Shown here one piece after another: positions 1-6,613 of a DNA stretch of 45,063 bases. Below the pieces are notes generated by a model. The model was not told where the DNA came from. It did not search any database and was given only the letters and a program-made list of their open reading frames with translations. The stretch comes from Candidatus Mediterraneibacter pullistercoris. GTDB taxonomy: Bacteria > Bacillota > Clostridia > Lachnospirales > Lachnospiraceae. The stretch is taken from NCBI GenBank assembly GCA_019116885.1, contig DXAU01000011.1, forward strand, positions 1 through 45,063. The letters run 5' to 3'. A program made the translations under genes and the position numbers. Positions within the stretch are counted from its first letter, which is position 1. The number at the start of each line of letters is the position of its first letter.

Positions 1-726
1 GTAGTCAAACCACTCAAGATCTGTATCCGGTTTGCAGAAGAACTCAAGCTCCATCTGCTCGAACTCTCTTGTACGGAATGTAAAGTTGCCCGGCGTGATC
101 TCGTTTCGGAAGGATTTTCCGATCTGCGCGATACCGAACGGGAGTTTCTTTCTGGATGTACGCTGTACATTCTTGAAGTTCACGAAGATGCCCTGCGCTG
201 TCTCCGGACGGAGATATACAGTATTCTTCGCATCCTCTGTCACGCCCTGGAATGTCTTGAACATCAGGTTGAACTGACGGATATCCGTAAAATTATGCTT
301 GCCGCAGGTCGGACACGGGATCTGATGCTCCTCGATGAACGCTGTCATCTGCTCCTGTGACCATCCGTCCACTGTGCCATCCAGTGTAATGTCTTTCTCT
401 TCGCAGTAATCTTCGATCAGCTTATCTGCGCGGAAACGCTCATGACACTCTTTACAGTCCATCAGCGGATCGCTGAAGCCGCCGAGATGTCCGGAAGCAA
501 CCCATGTCTGCGGATTCATCAGGATCGCACAGTCAACTCCTACATTGTACGGATTCTCCTGCACAAATTTCTTCCACCATGCCTTTTTTACATTATTCTT
601 CAGTTCCACACCGAGATTACCGTAATCCCATGTGTTTGCAAGCCCGCCGTAAATCTCGGAACCCGGATATACGAATCCCCTTGACTTTGCGAGTGCTACA
701 ATCTTATCCATTGTCTTTTCAACCAT
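1..726 (-). CDS. glyS: Glycyl-tRNA synthetase, dimeric class II type (3' part outside window)
   Basis: Charges tRNA-Gly with glycine in the cytoplasm. The visible 242 residues are the N-terminal half; the gene runs off the left edge. The start is the ATG at 726. Class II features are present: RPETAQG at residues 173-179 and the motif-2 region GKSFRNEI at 203-210. Two CxxC pairs (residues 91-94 and 138-141) fit the zinc insertion of this family. It is the single-polypeptide (alpha2) enzyme rather than the alpha2beta2 GlyQ/GlyS form. It lies downstream of recO on the same strand and is probably co-transcribed with yqzL-recO. The symbol glyS is used for both enzyme types, so read it as glyQS/GRS1 type. 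Family assignment is very secure. Confidence 0.95.
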   Translation of the reverse strand, partial: MVEKTMDKIVALAKSRGFVYPGSEIYGGLANTWDYGNLGVELKNNVKKAWWKKFVQENPYNVGVDCAILMNPQTWVASGHLGGFSDPLMDCKECHERFRADKLIEDYCEEKDITLDGTVDGWSQEQMTAFIEEHQIPCPTCGKHNFTDIRQFNLMFKTFQGVTEDAKNTVYLRPETAQGIFVNFKNVQRTSRKKLPFGIAQIGKSFRNEITPGNFTFRTREFEQMELEFFCKPDTDLEWFDY

Positions 727-911
727 TATTATGTTCCTCACATTTCTTTTTCTCAATTGGTACTTATTATAACGGCTGTATCCATATTTTTCAAGGGATT
801 GGATGTAATGTTATAGTAACAGTTCAACCATATGGTGTCAGGAGACGGATTTATGCCTGCATAAGAATCCGGCAGCTGACAATCAGATGGCTGAACTGCT
901 GCATATTATGT

Positions 912-1652
912 TTATGTAAGTGTCTCCAAGATATCCAGAGACTTAAATTTCTTATCCACATACACTTCCATGAGCCGTTCCATCACTTTCCCAAGTTCAT
1001 TCAGCACTTTATCCGTAACATTAAATGTATACAGCTTCTCGATCGTACTGGATTCTATGTATTGCATGCTATATAAAGTCGAGTTATCCAGTACCATTCC
1101 GTCTATGATATTTCCGTCGCACTCACTGCAGACCAGTCCGCCCTTTGCAGGACTGAACACAGCGGGCCGTTCTTTATCCCCGCAGTTCACGCACTGAAAT
1201 ACCTGCGGTCCCTGCCCGTTGATGGTAAGGGCTTTCAGTTCAAATATATAACGGATCAGCCGGTCGGGAATGTGCGGATTGATAAGCGCGCGCAGTGTCT
1301 GATAGAGAAGTTTTAACATCTCCCGCTCATCATTGGATTCTTTCGTATAATAATCGGCAAACTCCAGAAAATAAAACCCGTAGTAAGCCCCCACCACATC
1401 TTCCCTGAGTTCCGCAAAATAATTTGAAATACTTGCAGACTGTATCGTATAAGACGACCTGCCCTCATACACTGTAAATTCTCCAAATGAAAACGGATTG
1501 GCCGCGCCTACGAGGGGGCTGTTCGGCCGCCTTGCCCCCCGCGCGAATGCGGAGATCTTTCCCTGTTCTTTTGTCAGTATGACCACACGCCGGTCATATT
1601 CCCCGATGGGCATGGTAGAGAGAACCATCCCCGTAAGTACGATCTGATTCAC
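912..1652 (-). CDS. recO: DNA repair protein RecO
   Basis: Recombination mediator that works with RecF/RecR to load RecA on SSB-coated single-stranded DNA. The 246-residue length is normal. An OB-fold N-terminus (about residues 1-80) is followed by a helical domain, and a Cys4 zinc site sits at C154/C157 and C175/C178. I chose the GTG at 1652 because the protein then begins at the conserved OB-fold strand (NQIVLTGMVLS) and AAGGA lies just upstream; a longer reading to 1703 would add residues unlike RecO. The start lies inside the 3' part of the overlapping yqzL-like gene, suggesting translational coupling. In many Firmicutes recO directly follows era; here about 13 kb separates them. Confidence 0.93.
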   Translation of the reverse strand: MNQIVLTGMVLSTMPIGEYDRRVVILTKEQGKISAFARGARRPNSPLVGAANPFSFGEFTVYEGRSSYTIQSASISNYFAELREDVVGAYYGFYFLEFADYYTKESNDEREMLKLLYQTLRALINPHIPDRLIRYIFELKALTINGQGPQVFQCVNCGDKERPAVFSPAKGGLVCSECDGNIIDGMVLDNSTLYSMQYIESSTIEKLYTFNVTDKVLNELGKVMERLMEVYVDKKFKSLDILETLT

Positions 1653-1773
1653 GCTGTTCCTTTCTGCAGCTTTGCTCCGGCATAACACTGCTGTTTTTCT
1701 CATGCATCTTAAATTTAAGATAATCGTCGATCCTGCCGCTTTCCATAAACTGATTCCAGTAAGTCTCTTTCAT
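1594..1773 (-). CDS. yqzL: YqzL-like small protein overlapping recO
   Basis: A 59-residue gene with a strong GAGGTGG ribosome site just upstream of its ATG at 1773. The N-terminus (W-N-Q-F-M-E-S-G-R-I-D-D-Y-L-K-F-K, residues 6-22) follows the short YqzL pattern of an aromatic residue, F, G, then YL-x-F-K. In Bacillus subtilis yqzL lies between era and recO, so position supports the call. The last 59 bases overlap the 5' end of recO in another frame, so residues after about 40 are probably constrained by recO rather than by YqzL function. The molecular role of YqzL is unknown. The match is by eye only. Confidence 0.72.
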   Translation of the reverse strand: MKETYWNQFMESGRIDDYLKFKMHEKNSSVMPEQSCRKEQRESDRTYGDGSLYHAHRGI

Positions 1774-2019
1774 CGGTCCACCTCTTCTTCCGTGTCTTCT
1801 CTTCCGGTCATTTCCTCACCGTCAGAGATTATACAGTTAGGTTCTCCGATTCTTAAAAGCACTATACCCCGCAAAAAATACCAGGACTTTTTGCAGGGTG
1901 AAGCCTTGACAGTTTCTTTTGATATTATAGTGAATTATCCCTCAGATAGCAAATATGATTTCAGCATGGGCCACATAAGTTCAGACACCTTTCTCCCACT
2001 TTCATATTACGTTTTCCAC
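1774..2019. other. Intergenic region upstream of yqzL-recO
   Basis: No gene is visible. It contains the promoter described for yqzL-recO, and an imperfect hairpin at 1868-1898 (CCC-GCAAAAA against TTTTTGC-GGG) that could be a weak terminator of the DUF1048-like gene or a leader hairpin of yqzL-recO. A second TATAAT-like box on the minus strand lies at 1828-1833 with a poor -35. Confidence 0.5.
1924..1952 (-). promoter_or_regulatory. Probable promoter for yqzL-recO-glyS
   Basis: On the minus strand a -35 box TTGCTA (1947-1952) is spaced 17 bases from a perfect -10 TATAAT (1924-1929). It lies about 150 bases upstream of the yqzL ATG. This gives the recO group its own promoter, in line with its separation from era. 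Confidence 0.5.
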
Positions 2020-2673
2020 TCAGTCGACACGGGCATCTAAGATCCGGTACACGATGAATACTGCAAGCGTTAAAACTGCTGCCAGCCCGAGATGAATACG
2101 GAATACTTTATATGGGATCAGATAATTTACACAGACTGCCGCAACGAAAACAGCTGCCAGTACTATTCCCCATTTCACATGAAAGGATCTGCTGCTTTCA
2201 AATGCATATTTCGTCAGAAGCATTATAAGCCCTTCCACTCCTGCCAGCAGCAGAATTCCTCCCAATAGATTGCCTAATGTAACCGGGCAGTTAAATGACG
2301 GCAGGATACCACTCAAAACTTCCGCCAACTTCCCGGCGCACCAGATCACAAGCAGCACGGTCAATGCAGGCAGCGCATCCCTGACTGATACAAGCAGCTT
2401 TTCTTTTCTGCTCATATGCGGAATTTCATCTACAATACTGTCACAGAATCCGCGGTAATCTTCGCCGATCACTTCCCTGGCAGAGTTCCCCCTCTTTTCC
2501 CCGTCTATAAGCATCTGTGTAATGTCTCTTCTGACCCGCTCCTGTTCATACGCAGAAACCGGAACCCCTCTCAGATAGACGACAATATCAGTCAGAACTT
2601 TCTTCTCAACGTCAGAAAGCTGTTCTTGCAGTTCATTGTTTTCCTTTAACATCTCTTTGACTCTTCGGCTCAT
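2020..2673 (-). CDS. DUF1048-like membrane protein paired with PadR regulator
   Basis: A 217-residue protein. The start at 2673 follows GGAGGGG and lies one base after the PadR stop codon, so the two are one operon. The N-terminal soluble part (about residues 1-85) contains D-I-T-x-M-L ... V-I-G-E-D-Y-x-x-F-C-D, resembling the DUF1048 pattern (G-x-D-V-x-x-F-C-D). After it come four hydrophobic segments at about residues 93-115, 118-140, 153-173 and 180-200. Small membrane proteins encoded with PadR repressors are common in Firmicutes and are often envelope-stress or drug responsive, but the function here is unknown. DUF assignment by eye. Confidence 0.65.
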   Translation of the reverse strand: MSRRVKEMLKENNELQEQLSDVEKKVLTDIVVYLRGVPVSAYEQERVRRDITQMLIDGEKRGNSAREVIGEDYRGFCDSIVDEIPHMSRKEKLLVSVRDALPALTVLLVIWCAGKLAEVLSGILPSFNCPVTLGNLLGGILLLAGVEGLIMLLTKYAFESSRSFHVKWGIVLAAVFVAAVCVNYLIPYKVFRIHLGLAAVLTLAVFIVYRILDARVD

Positions 2674-2674
2674 C

Positions 2675-3004
2675 TCATATCCCCTCCACATCATGAAAAA
2701 GCCTCTCTACTGCTGCCGACATTTCCCTGTAATTGTCTGCAAACTGACCCAGTTCTGTTATTCCTTTATCCGTCAGTGAATAATATTTTCTCTTCGGCCC
2801 CAGTTCTGACTGGCGGTATACAGCCGTCACCAGTTCATTTTTCTCCAGTCTCAAAAGGAGCGGATAGATCGTGCCCTCGGTGATGCTGCCGAATCCATAC
2901 TCCTGCAGCTGCCGGGATATTTCATACCCATATGTCTCTTCTTTACTTATGATCGCCAGAATACATCCTTCCAGCGTCCCTTTCAGCATCTGCGACGGGA
3001 TCAT
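2675..3004 (-). CDS. PadR-family transcriptional regulator
   Basis: A 109-residue winged-helix regulator with the classic PadR features: the opening L-K-G-T-L-E-G-C-I-L, Y-G-Y-E-I near residue 27, E-G-T-I-Y-P-L-L-x-R-L-E near 43-54, and the wing G-P-K-R-K-Y-Y-S-L-T near 69-78. AGGTG precedes the ATG. It is the first gene of a two-gene operon with the DUF1048-like protein. It is probably autoregulated through the 23-bp palindrome in its own leader (3037-3059). The inducing ligand is unknown. Confidence 0.9.
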   Translation of the reverse strand: MIPSQMLKGTLEGCILAIISKEETYGYEISRQLQEYGFGSITEGTIYPLLLRLEKNELVTAVYRQSELGPKRKYYSLTDKGITELGQFADNYREMSAAVERLFHDVEGI

Positions 3005-3036
3005 AATTTCACCTGCCTTAATTCGTCTGACCGCAT

Positions 3037-3059
3037 ACTATCTTGCAATGCAATATAGT
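3037..3059. promoter_or_regulatory. Palindromic operator of the upstream-most PadR operon
   Basis: A 23-bp inverted repeat, ACTAT-c-TTGC-aat-GCAA-t-ATAGT, starting 10 bases downstream of the -10 box and covering the likely transcription start. This is a typical place for an autoregulatory PadR site. Binding is inferred. Confidence 0.6.
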
Positions 3060-3068
3060 TTTGACTAC

Positions 3069-3097
3069 ATTGTAATACAAAGTAGCATGTATGTCAA
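3069..3097 (-). promoter_or_regulatory. Promoter of PadR/DUF1048 operon
   Basis: Minus-strand -35 TTGACA (3092-3097), 17-base spacer, -10 TACAAT (3069-3074). Near-consensus sigma-A promoter pointing to the PadR gene. Confidence 0.75.
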
Positions 3098-3130
3098 TAT
3101 ACGGATACAGATATATTTATTGGGGCGCAG

Positions 3131-3221
3131 CAATCACCGGAAGCGCCAAAAGGCACATTCCGGGATTGTAAGCGGCCGCCAGGGTCTCGGGCAAGCCCGG
3201 ACTTTGGCTCGGCGCCCACGC
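3131..3221. repeat. Dispersed structured intergenic repeat, copy 1
   Basis: One of three related intergenic sequences (the others are near 19.6 kb and 21.5 kb), all in the same orientation. Copies 1 and 2 look roughly 85% identical by eye. It contains a hairpin CCGGAA...GCC-AAAA-GGC...TTCCGG (about 3137-3162) and a second, GTC-t-CGGGC-aa-GCCCG-GAC (3184-3202). Read on the minus strand, it begins directly after the T-run of the DUF134-NifX terminator. Confidence 0.75.
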
Positions 3222-3258
3222 AAAAAGACCTCCTTGTTTTTTATGAAAGAGGTCTTTT
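3222..3258 (-). terminator. Rho-independent terminator of the DUF134-NifX gene
   Basis: Arms AAAAGACCTC (3223-3232) and GAGGTCTTTT (3249-3258), ending in TTTTT on the minus strand, about 47 bases after the stop codon of the DUF134-NifX gene. The repeat copy begins at the end of the T-run. Confidence 0.75.
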
Positions 3259-3304
3259 CTACACAAATTATGCAATTTTACCGAAAGGTGTATTTCTGTG
3301 CAGC

Positions 3305-4102
3305 TTAATGACAGCCGCCGTTTCCGTGACATCCATGTTTATTCTCTCCGCAGTGCCCTCCCCTGTGGTGTCTTTCCCCGTGATGGCCTTCTCCGTGATG
3401 GCTGCACTGGATATCCGGATTATATGCAAGATTTCCTTCTATAAAAGACTTTACAGCCTCGTCAGCATCACCTGTAACACCGCCGTACAAATGAATCCCC
3501 GCGTCTGCGAGCGCAGTCTTCGCGCCCATACCGATCCCGCCGCAGATCAGGGTATCCACGCCCATCTCTGTCAGGAATCCTGCCAGCGCCCCGTGTCCGC
3601 TTCCATTTGTATCTGCCACCTGTTCTTTTGTGATCTGTCCGTTTTCCACGTCATAGATTTTGAACTGCTCTGTATGTCCGAAATGCTGAAATACATTTCC
3701 GTTTTCAAATGTTACTGCTATCCTCATTGTATTTTCTCCTTTCACTGATACATCCTGCACATTCAGGCCGCCCGGCCTGCCGCATCTCTTCTGGCAGAAA
3801 TGGATCGCCGAGCCGTCGCACAGCCGGTAGTCTCCGCCCGAGATCAACAGGACTTTCCCGTTTACAATGCTGTCCGCGATCTTCTCCCGGGCGCTTTCGT
3901 AAATCTCCGTCACTGTAGTTCTGGAAATGTCCATCCGTTTTGCACATTGCTCATGGGTCAGCTTCTCCAGATCGATCAGCCGGATCACTTCATACTCATC
4001 GACCGTCAGTGTTATACTCGCACCGCCGGGAATTCCATCCGGCCTGAAGCTGCCGTAATCCGGCTCAGCGCAGACTCTCCTGCATCTTCTCGGTCTTGCC
4101 AT
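3305..4102 (-). CDS. DUF134 helix-turn-helix fused to NifX/NifB-type cofactor-binding domain
   Basis: A 265-residue two-domain protein. Residues 1-108 are a DUF134 (UPF0251) domain: M-A-R-P-R-R-C-R-R-V-C at the start, sigma-70-like helix-turn-helix around 48-75, and clustered Cys at 95, 103 and 107. Residues 126-225 are a dinitrogenase iron-molybdenum cofactor (NifX/NifB C-terminal) domain. The tail (233-265) holds ten His and four Cys and probably binds metal. The fusion is known in clostridia; its function is not settled, and a metal- or cofactor-sensing regulator is an inference. No nitrogenase gene is nearby, so nitrogen fixation is not implied. A perfect palindrome in its promoter suggests autoregulation. 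Confidence 0.88.
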   Translation of the reverse strand: MARPRRCRRVCAEPDYGSFRPDGIPGGASITLTVDEYEVIRLIDLEKLTHEQCAKRMDISRTTVTEIYESAREKIADSIVNGKVLLISGGDYRLCDGSAIHFCQKRCGRPGGLNVQDVSVKGENTMRIAVTFENGNVFQHFGHTEQFKIYDVENGQITKEQVADTNGSGHGALAGFLTEMGVDTLICGGIGMGAKTALADAGIHLYGGVTGDADEAVKSFIEGNLAYNPDIQCSHHGEGHHGERHHRGGHCGENKHGCHGNGGCH

Positions 4103-4117
4103 ACAGACACCTCGCTT

Positions 4118-4143
4118 TTATTTCCGTTATATGTCGGAAATAA
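4118..4143. promoter_or_regulatory. Palindromic operator before the DUF134-NifX gene
   Basis: Perfect 9-bp inverted repeat TTATTTCCG / CGGAAATAA with an 8-base centre, located 16 bases upstream of the start codon and touching the -10 box. Probable binding site for the DUF134 domain; inferred from position. Confidence 0.6.
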
Positions 4144-4170
4144 TATAACACAATTTCGCGCAAATAGCAA
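4142..4170 (-). promoter_or_regulatory. Promoter of the DUF134-NifX gene
   Basis: Minus-strand -35 TTGCTA (4165-4170), 17-base spacer, -10 TATATT (4142-4147). It overlaps the edge of the palindromic operator and diverges from the second PadR promoter. Confidence 0.55.
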
Positions 4171-4188
4171 TATTTATCATCAGTTTTA

Positions 4189-4217
4189 TTGACAAATCAA
4201 CGCGTCCATTATATAGT
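4189..4217 (+). promoter_or_regulatory. Promoter of PadR/DUF2812 operon
   Basis: -35 TTGACA (4189-4194), 17-base spacer, -10 TATAGT (4212-4217). Strong sigma-A promoter for the plus-strand PadR gene. Confidence 0.75.
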
Positions 4218-4233
4218 TCAAATATACAGTTAT

Positions 4234-4256
4234 ACTATATAGTTTCACTATATAAT
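4234..4256. promoter_or_regulatory. Repeated PadR-type operator
   Basis: ACTATATAGT (4234-4243, a perfect palindrome) is followed by ACTATATAAT (4247-4256); the -10 region carries a related ATATAGT. The boxes lie just downstream of the -10, where an autorepressor would block transcription. Note the shared ACTAT/ATAGT core with the operator at 3037-3059. Confidence 0.55.
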
Positions 4257-4344
4257 TGGCATGAAAATATTCTGCAAAAGCAGAAGACAACTGATAAACA
4301 CATTTCATTTACTGACCATATTTAACAGAGGAGCTGAAATCACC

Positions 4345-4656
4345 TTGAACAAAAGTAAGCATCTGCCGCTCACGGAAACTACATTTTATATATTGACAGC
4401 GCTGTTAAGTCCCGGCCACGGGTATTACATCATGCAGAAAGTCGAGGAACTCAGCCTCGGGAGAGTCCGGATCGCCGCGGGAACAATGTATGGGGCTATT
4501 GAAAACCTGCTGTCGCAGAACCTTATCACCCCGGTTCCTTCTCCGGACAAGAGGCGCAAACTGTATCAGACGACAGCTCTCGGCAGACAGGTCCTTGCAT
4601 CGGAGGCAGACCGTCTAAGGTATCTCGTAACTATTGCCGACAGATTCGGACTATGA
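4345..4656 (+). CDS. PadR-family transcriptional regulator
   Basis: A PadR winged-helix repressor: L-T-E-T-T-F-Y-I-L-T-A-L near the start, H-G-Y-Y-I-M, then A-G-T-M-Y-G-A-I-E-N-L-L and D-K-R-R-K-L-Y-Q-T. I chose the TTG at 4345 (103 residues). It has AGAGGAG upstream and gives the usual PadR N-terminus; the in-frame ATG at 4261 has no ribosome site and would add 28 residues foreign to the family. It is followed after about 50 bases by a DUF2812 gene, a standard PadR partner, and sits behind a strong promoter with ACTATATAGT operators. Confidence 0.85.
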   Translation: MNKSKHLPLTETTFYILTALLSPGHGYYIMQKVEELSLGRVRIAAGTMYGAIENLLSQNLITPVPSPDKRRKLYQTTALGRQVLASEADRLRYLVTIADRFGL

Positions 4657-4705
4657 TACGAACTGTTAAAATATAATCTTAGCTGTTAAAACGAGGAGGG
4701 ATTTC

Positions 4706-5359
4706 ATGAAAAAATATCATTTCCCATTCATTGATCTCGACAAAGAGGAAGAATGGATCAACAAATATATCAGACAGGGATGGCGGCTTCGGAGCATCTT
4801 CGGATTGCGCTATGAGTTCGTCTCCAAAGAGACCGGATCAGCACCGCATATCGGAGAAGTACGGCCTGATGAAAACGCATTTCTGGTCAGATGTGACGTC
4901 CGCAGTTTTAGCCAGTACCCGGAATACCAGAATTATCTGATGATGTTCGAGGATGCCGGATGGCGGCATGTCAGCGGGAATATGAACGGGGATCTTCAGT
5001 ATTTTGAACGAATCAGGCCGGATGCTTCCGGACAGCTTTTTTCAGATATCGTCTCGAGAGCCGAACGTTACCTCCGCATGACGAAACGATACCTGACCAC
5101 TCTTCTCATATATTTTTCCGGTATGCTGGCCTTCTTTATGACAAATGATTTCCGGGTTCAGAATCTGTTCAACATGAAAGATATGTATTTCACACCCGGG
5201 CTGTGGGACAGATCGGGCCTGTCCTTCTGGGCATCTTTTCTTTTCGAGACTCCTTTTGCGCTGCTCAGAGGCGGAGTCTTACATCTCCTCATGATTCTGG
5301 TATTCGCACTGGAGCTTTATGCGGTTGGTAAAAGTTACTGGCTGTACAAAAGAAGATAA
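4706..5359 (+). CDS. DUF2812 membrane protein
   Basis: A 217-residue protein with GAGGAGG upstream. Residues 1-110 match the DUF2812 pattern: F-x-D-L-D-K-E-E-x-W-I-N near the start, repeated G-W-R (residues 30-32 and 90-92) and Y-F-E-R. Three hydrophobic segments follow (about 130-148, 168-185 and 192-211), so the soluble domain is membrane tethered. Genes of this family nearly always sit behind a PadR regulator, as here. Function unknown; an envelope-stress or antimicrobial response role has been suggested for such modules but is not shown by this sequence. Confidence 0.85.
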   Translation: MKKYHFPFIDLDKEEEWINKYIRQGWRLRSIFGLRYEFVSKETGSAPHIGEVRPDENAFLVRCDVRSFSQYPEYQNYLMMFEDAGWRHVSGNMNGDLQYFERIRPDASGQLFSDIVSRAERYLRMTKRYLTTLLIYFSGMLAFFMTNDFRVQNLFNMKDMYFTPGLWDRSGLSFWASFLFETPFALLRGGVLHLLMILVFALELYAVGKSYWLYKRR

Positions 5360-5387
5360 TAAGTCTGTACCAGCAGGCTTCTTCTGA

Positions 5388-6539
5388 TTAGTCATGTTCA
5401 AGAGCTTCTCCGAGAGAATCAAACTCCGGGTCTTCCGGCTCCATATTGTTCAGCTCGATCAGTATCGGCTGGCTCTCATGCCGGAAATAATAGCATTTTT
5501 CACCTGACTTTTTCTGGTGTGCGGCAAAAGCCACCGCATATCCGTGAGACAGGAGAGTTTCTTTTACCTGGTCAAACACATCGTCAGGATACACAAACGC
5601 AATATGATTGATCCCTTCCCGGGCTTCCATATGATAGCAGTCCGGACAGTCTGCCATAGCCTGGATCAGTTCGACCGCATGGCCGCCGATACGGGAGACG
5701 CCTATTATCAGATGACACGCACGCCCGTCGAGCACTTCTTCGCTGCTCATCCTCGTTGTGCAGAACTTCCACGGATCCATCATCGGAAAACACGAGGAAA
5801 ATGCTTCTGACGCTTTCTGAATGTCTTTTACAATATAACCGGTATGGCGAAACCTGGGCGCATCAATGCCCCTCTCTGTCTGCTTTGTCTGCCCTGCCTC
5901 TGCAAACAGTTTCAGATACTGTTCTGTCAGGGGATATGTTTTCTCAAACACATGGAAAATACCCTCGGGGCTCACTGTCAGGATATCCGCTCCCGCTCTG
6001 GCGGCTTCAACGATATCCTGCGCTCTGTTGGCTGCCGCTGCCAGCACTTTTGTGCCCGTTCCGGCAAGAGCCTGCACAATATCTTTTAAAGTGTTCATGC
6101 CCGAATACCCTGTTTCATCGATATCTCCGACATAGGGAGCGACATAATCCGCTCCTGCAGCAGCGCACAGAACTGCCTGTGCCGCGCTGAGCACTGTAGT
6201 CGCACAGATCTGCACAGATCTTTTCCCCGTTTTCTGCATGTCTTTCAGGATTCTCACCGCCGCTAGCCCCTGCTCGCACGCCGGAATCTTAACGATGACC
6301 GATGAACTGACATCCATATACAGAAGAGCCTCTTCCACCATCTTCTGCGCTTCTGTTCCTGTAACCTGCGCGAAAACCGGATAATCGGGGAAATTCTCCG
6401 TCAGCCGTCTTATGATCTCTGCGGCATTTCCTTCCTCCCGTGCCAGAATCACCGGATTCGTCGTGATACCGCTGACTACGCCCATCCGGTCCGCTCTCCT
6501 GATCTTACCCAGATCCGCGCTGTCAATGTATATCTGCAT
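5388..6539 (-). CDS. Transaldolase/fructose-6-phosphate aldolase-like domain fused to a VOC (glyoxalase-fold) domain
   Basis: A 383-residue fusion; start ATG at 6539 with AAGGAGG upstream. Residues 1-215 are a small class I aldolase of the FSA/TalC type: D6, T-T-N-P at 26-29, Schiff-base lysine K84 in V-I-V-K-I-P, and Y-V-A-P-Y at 132-136. Residues 228-368 form a VOC domain with a full metal-ligand set H232, E290, H312 and E362. A short polar linker joins them. The aldolase half should cleave or form C-C bonds in a sugar phosphate or ketose; the VOC half could act as an epimerase, isomerase or lyase on the same intermediate. I know of no characterised protein of this architecture. Last gene of the catabolic cluster. 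Domain calls are firm, substrate unknown. Confidence 0.85.
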   Translation of the reverse strand: MQIYIDSADLGKIRRADRMGVVSGITTNPVILAREEGNAAEIIRRLTENFPDYPVFAQVTGTEAQKMVEEALLYMDVSSSVIVKIPACEQGLAAVRILKDMQKTGKRSVQICATTVLSAAQAVLCAAAGADYVAPYVGDIDETGYSGMNTLKDIVQALAGTGTKVLAAAANRAQDIVEAARAGADILTVSPEGIFHVFEKTYPLTEQYLKLFAEAGQTKQTERGIDAPRFRHTGYIVKDIQKASEAFSSCFPMMDPWKFCTTRMSSEEVLDGRACHLIIGVSRIGGHAVELIQAMADCPDCYHMEAREGINHIAFVYPDDVFDQVKETLLSHGYAVAFAAHQKKSGEKCYYFRHESQPILIELNNMEPEDPEFDSLGEALEHD

Positions 6540-6613
6540 GTCTGTTCCTCCTTTCCATACAGTCTGCGGCCGCATTGTTTCCTTTTCCTTATGATCCCAT
6601 ATCTTCTTTCCTG

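Noticed and set aside
1672-2040. Plus-strand open frame opposite yqzL-recO
   Set aside because: No ribosome site, no recognisable domain, and it is antisense to a supported small gene and a promoter region.
2871-3308. Open frame across repeat copy 1
   Set aside because: Similar short peptides can be read from all three repeat copies, but none has a ribosome site and the DNA is better explained as a structured repeat.
3305-4102. DUF134-NifX gene as evidence for nitrogen fixation
   Set aside because: No nif structural or assembly genes are in the window, and this fusion is widespread in non-fixing clostridia.
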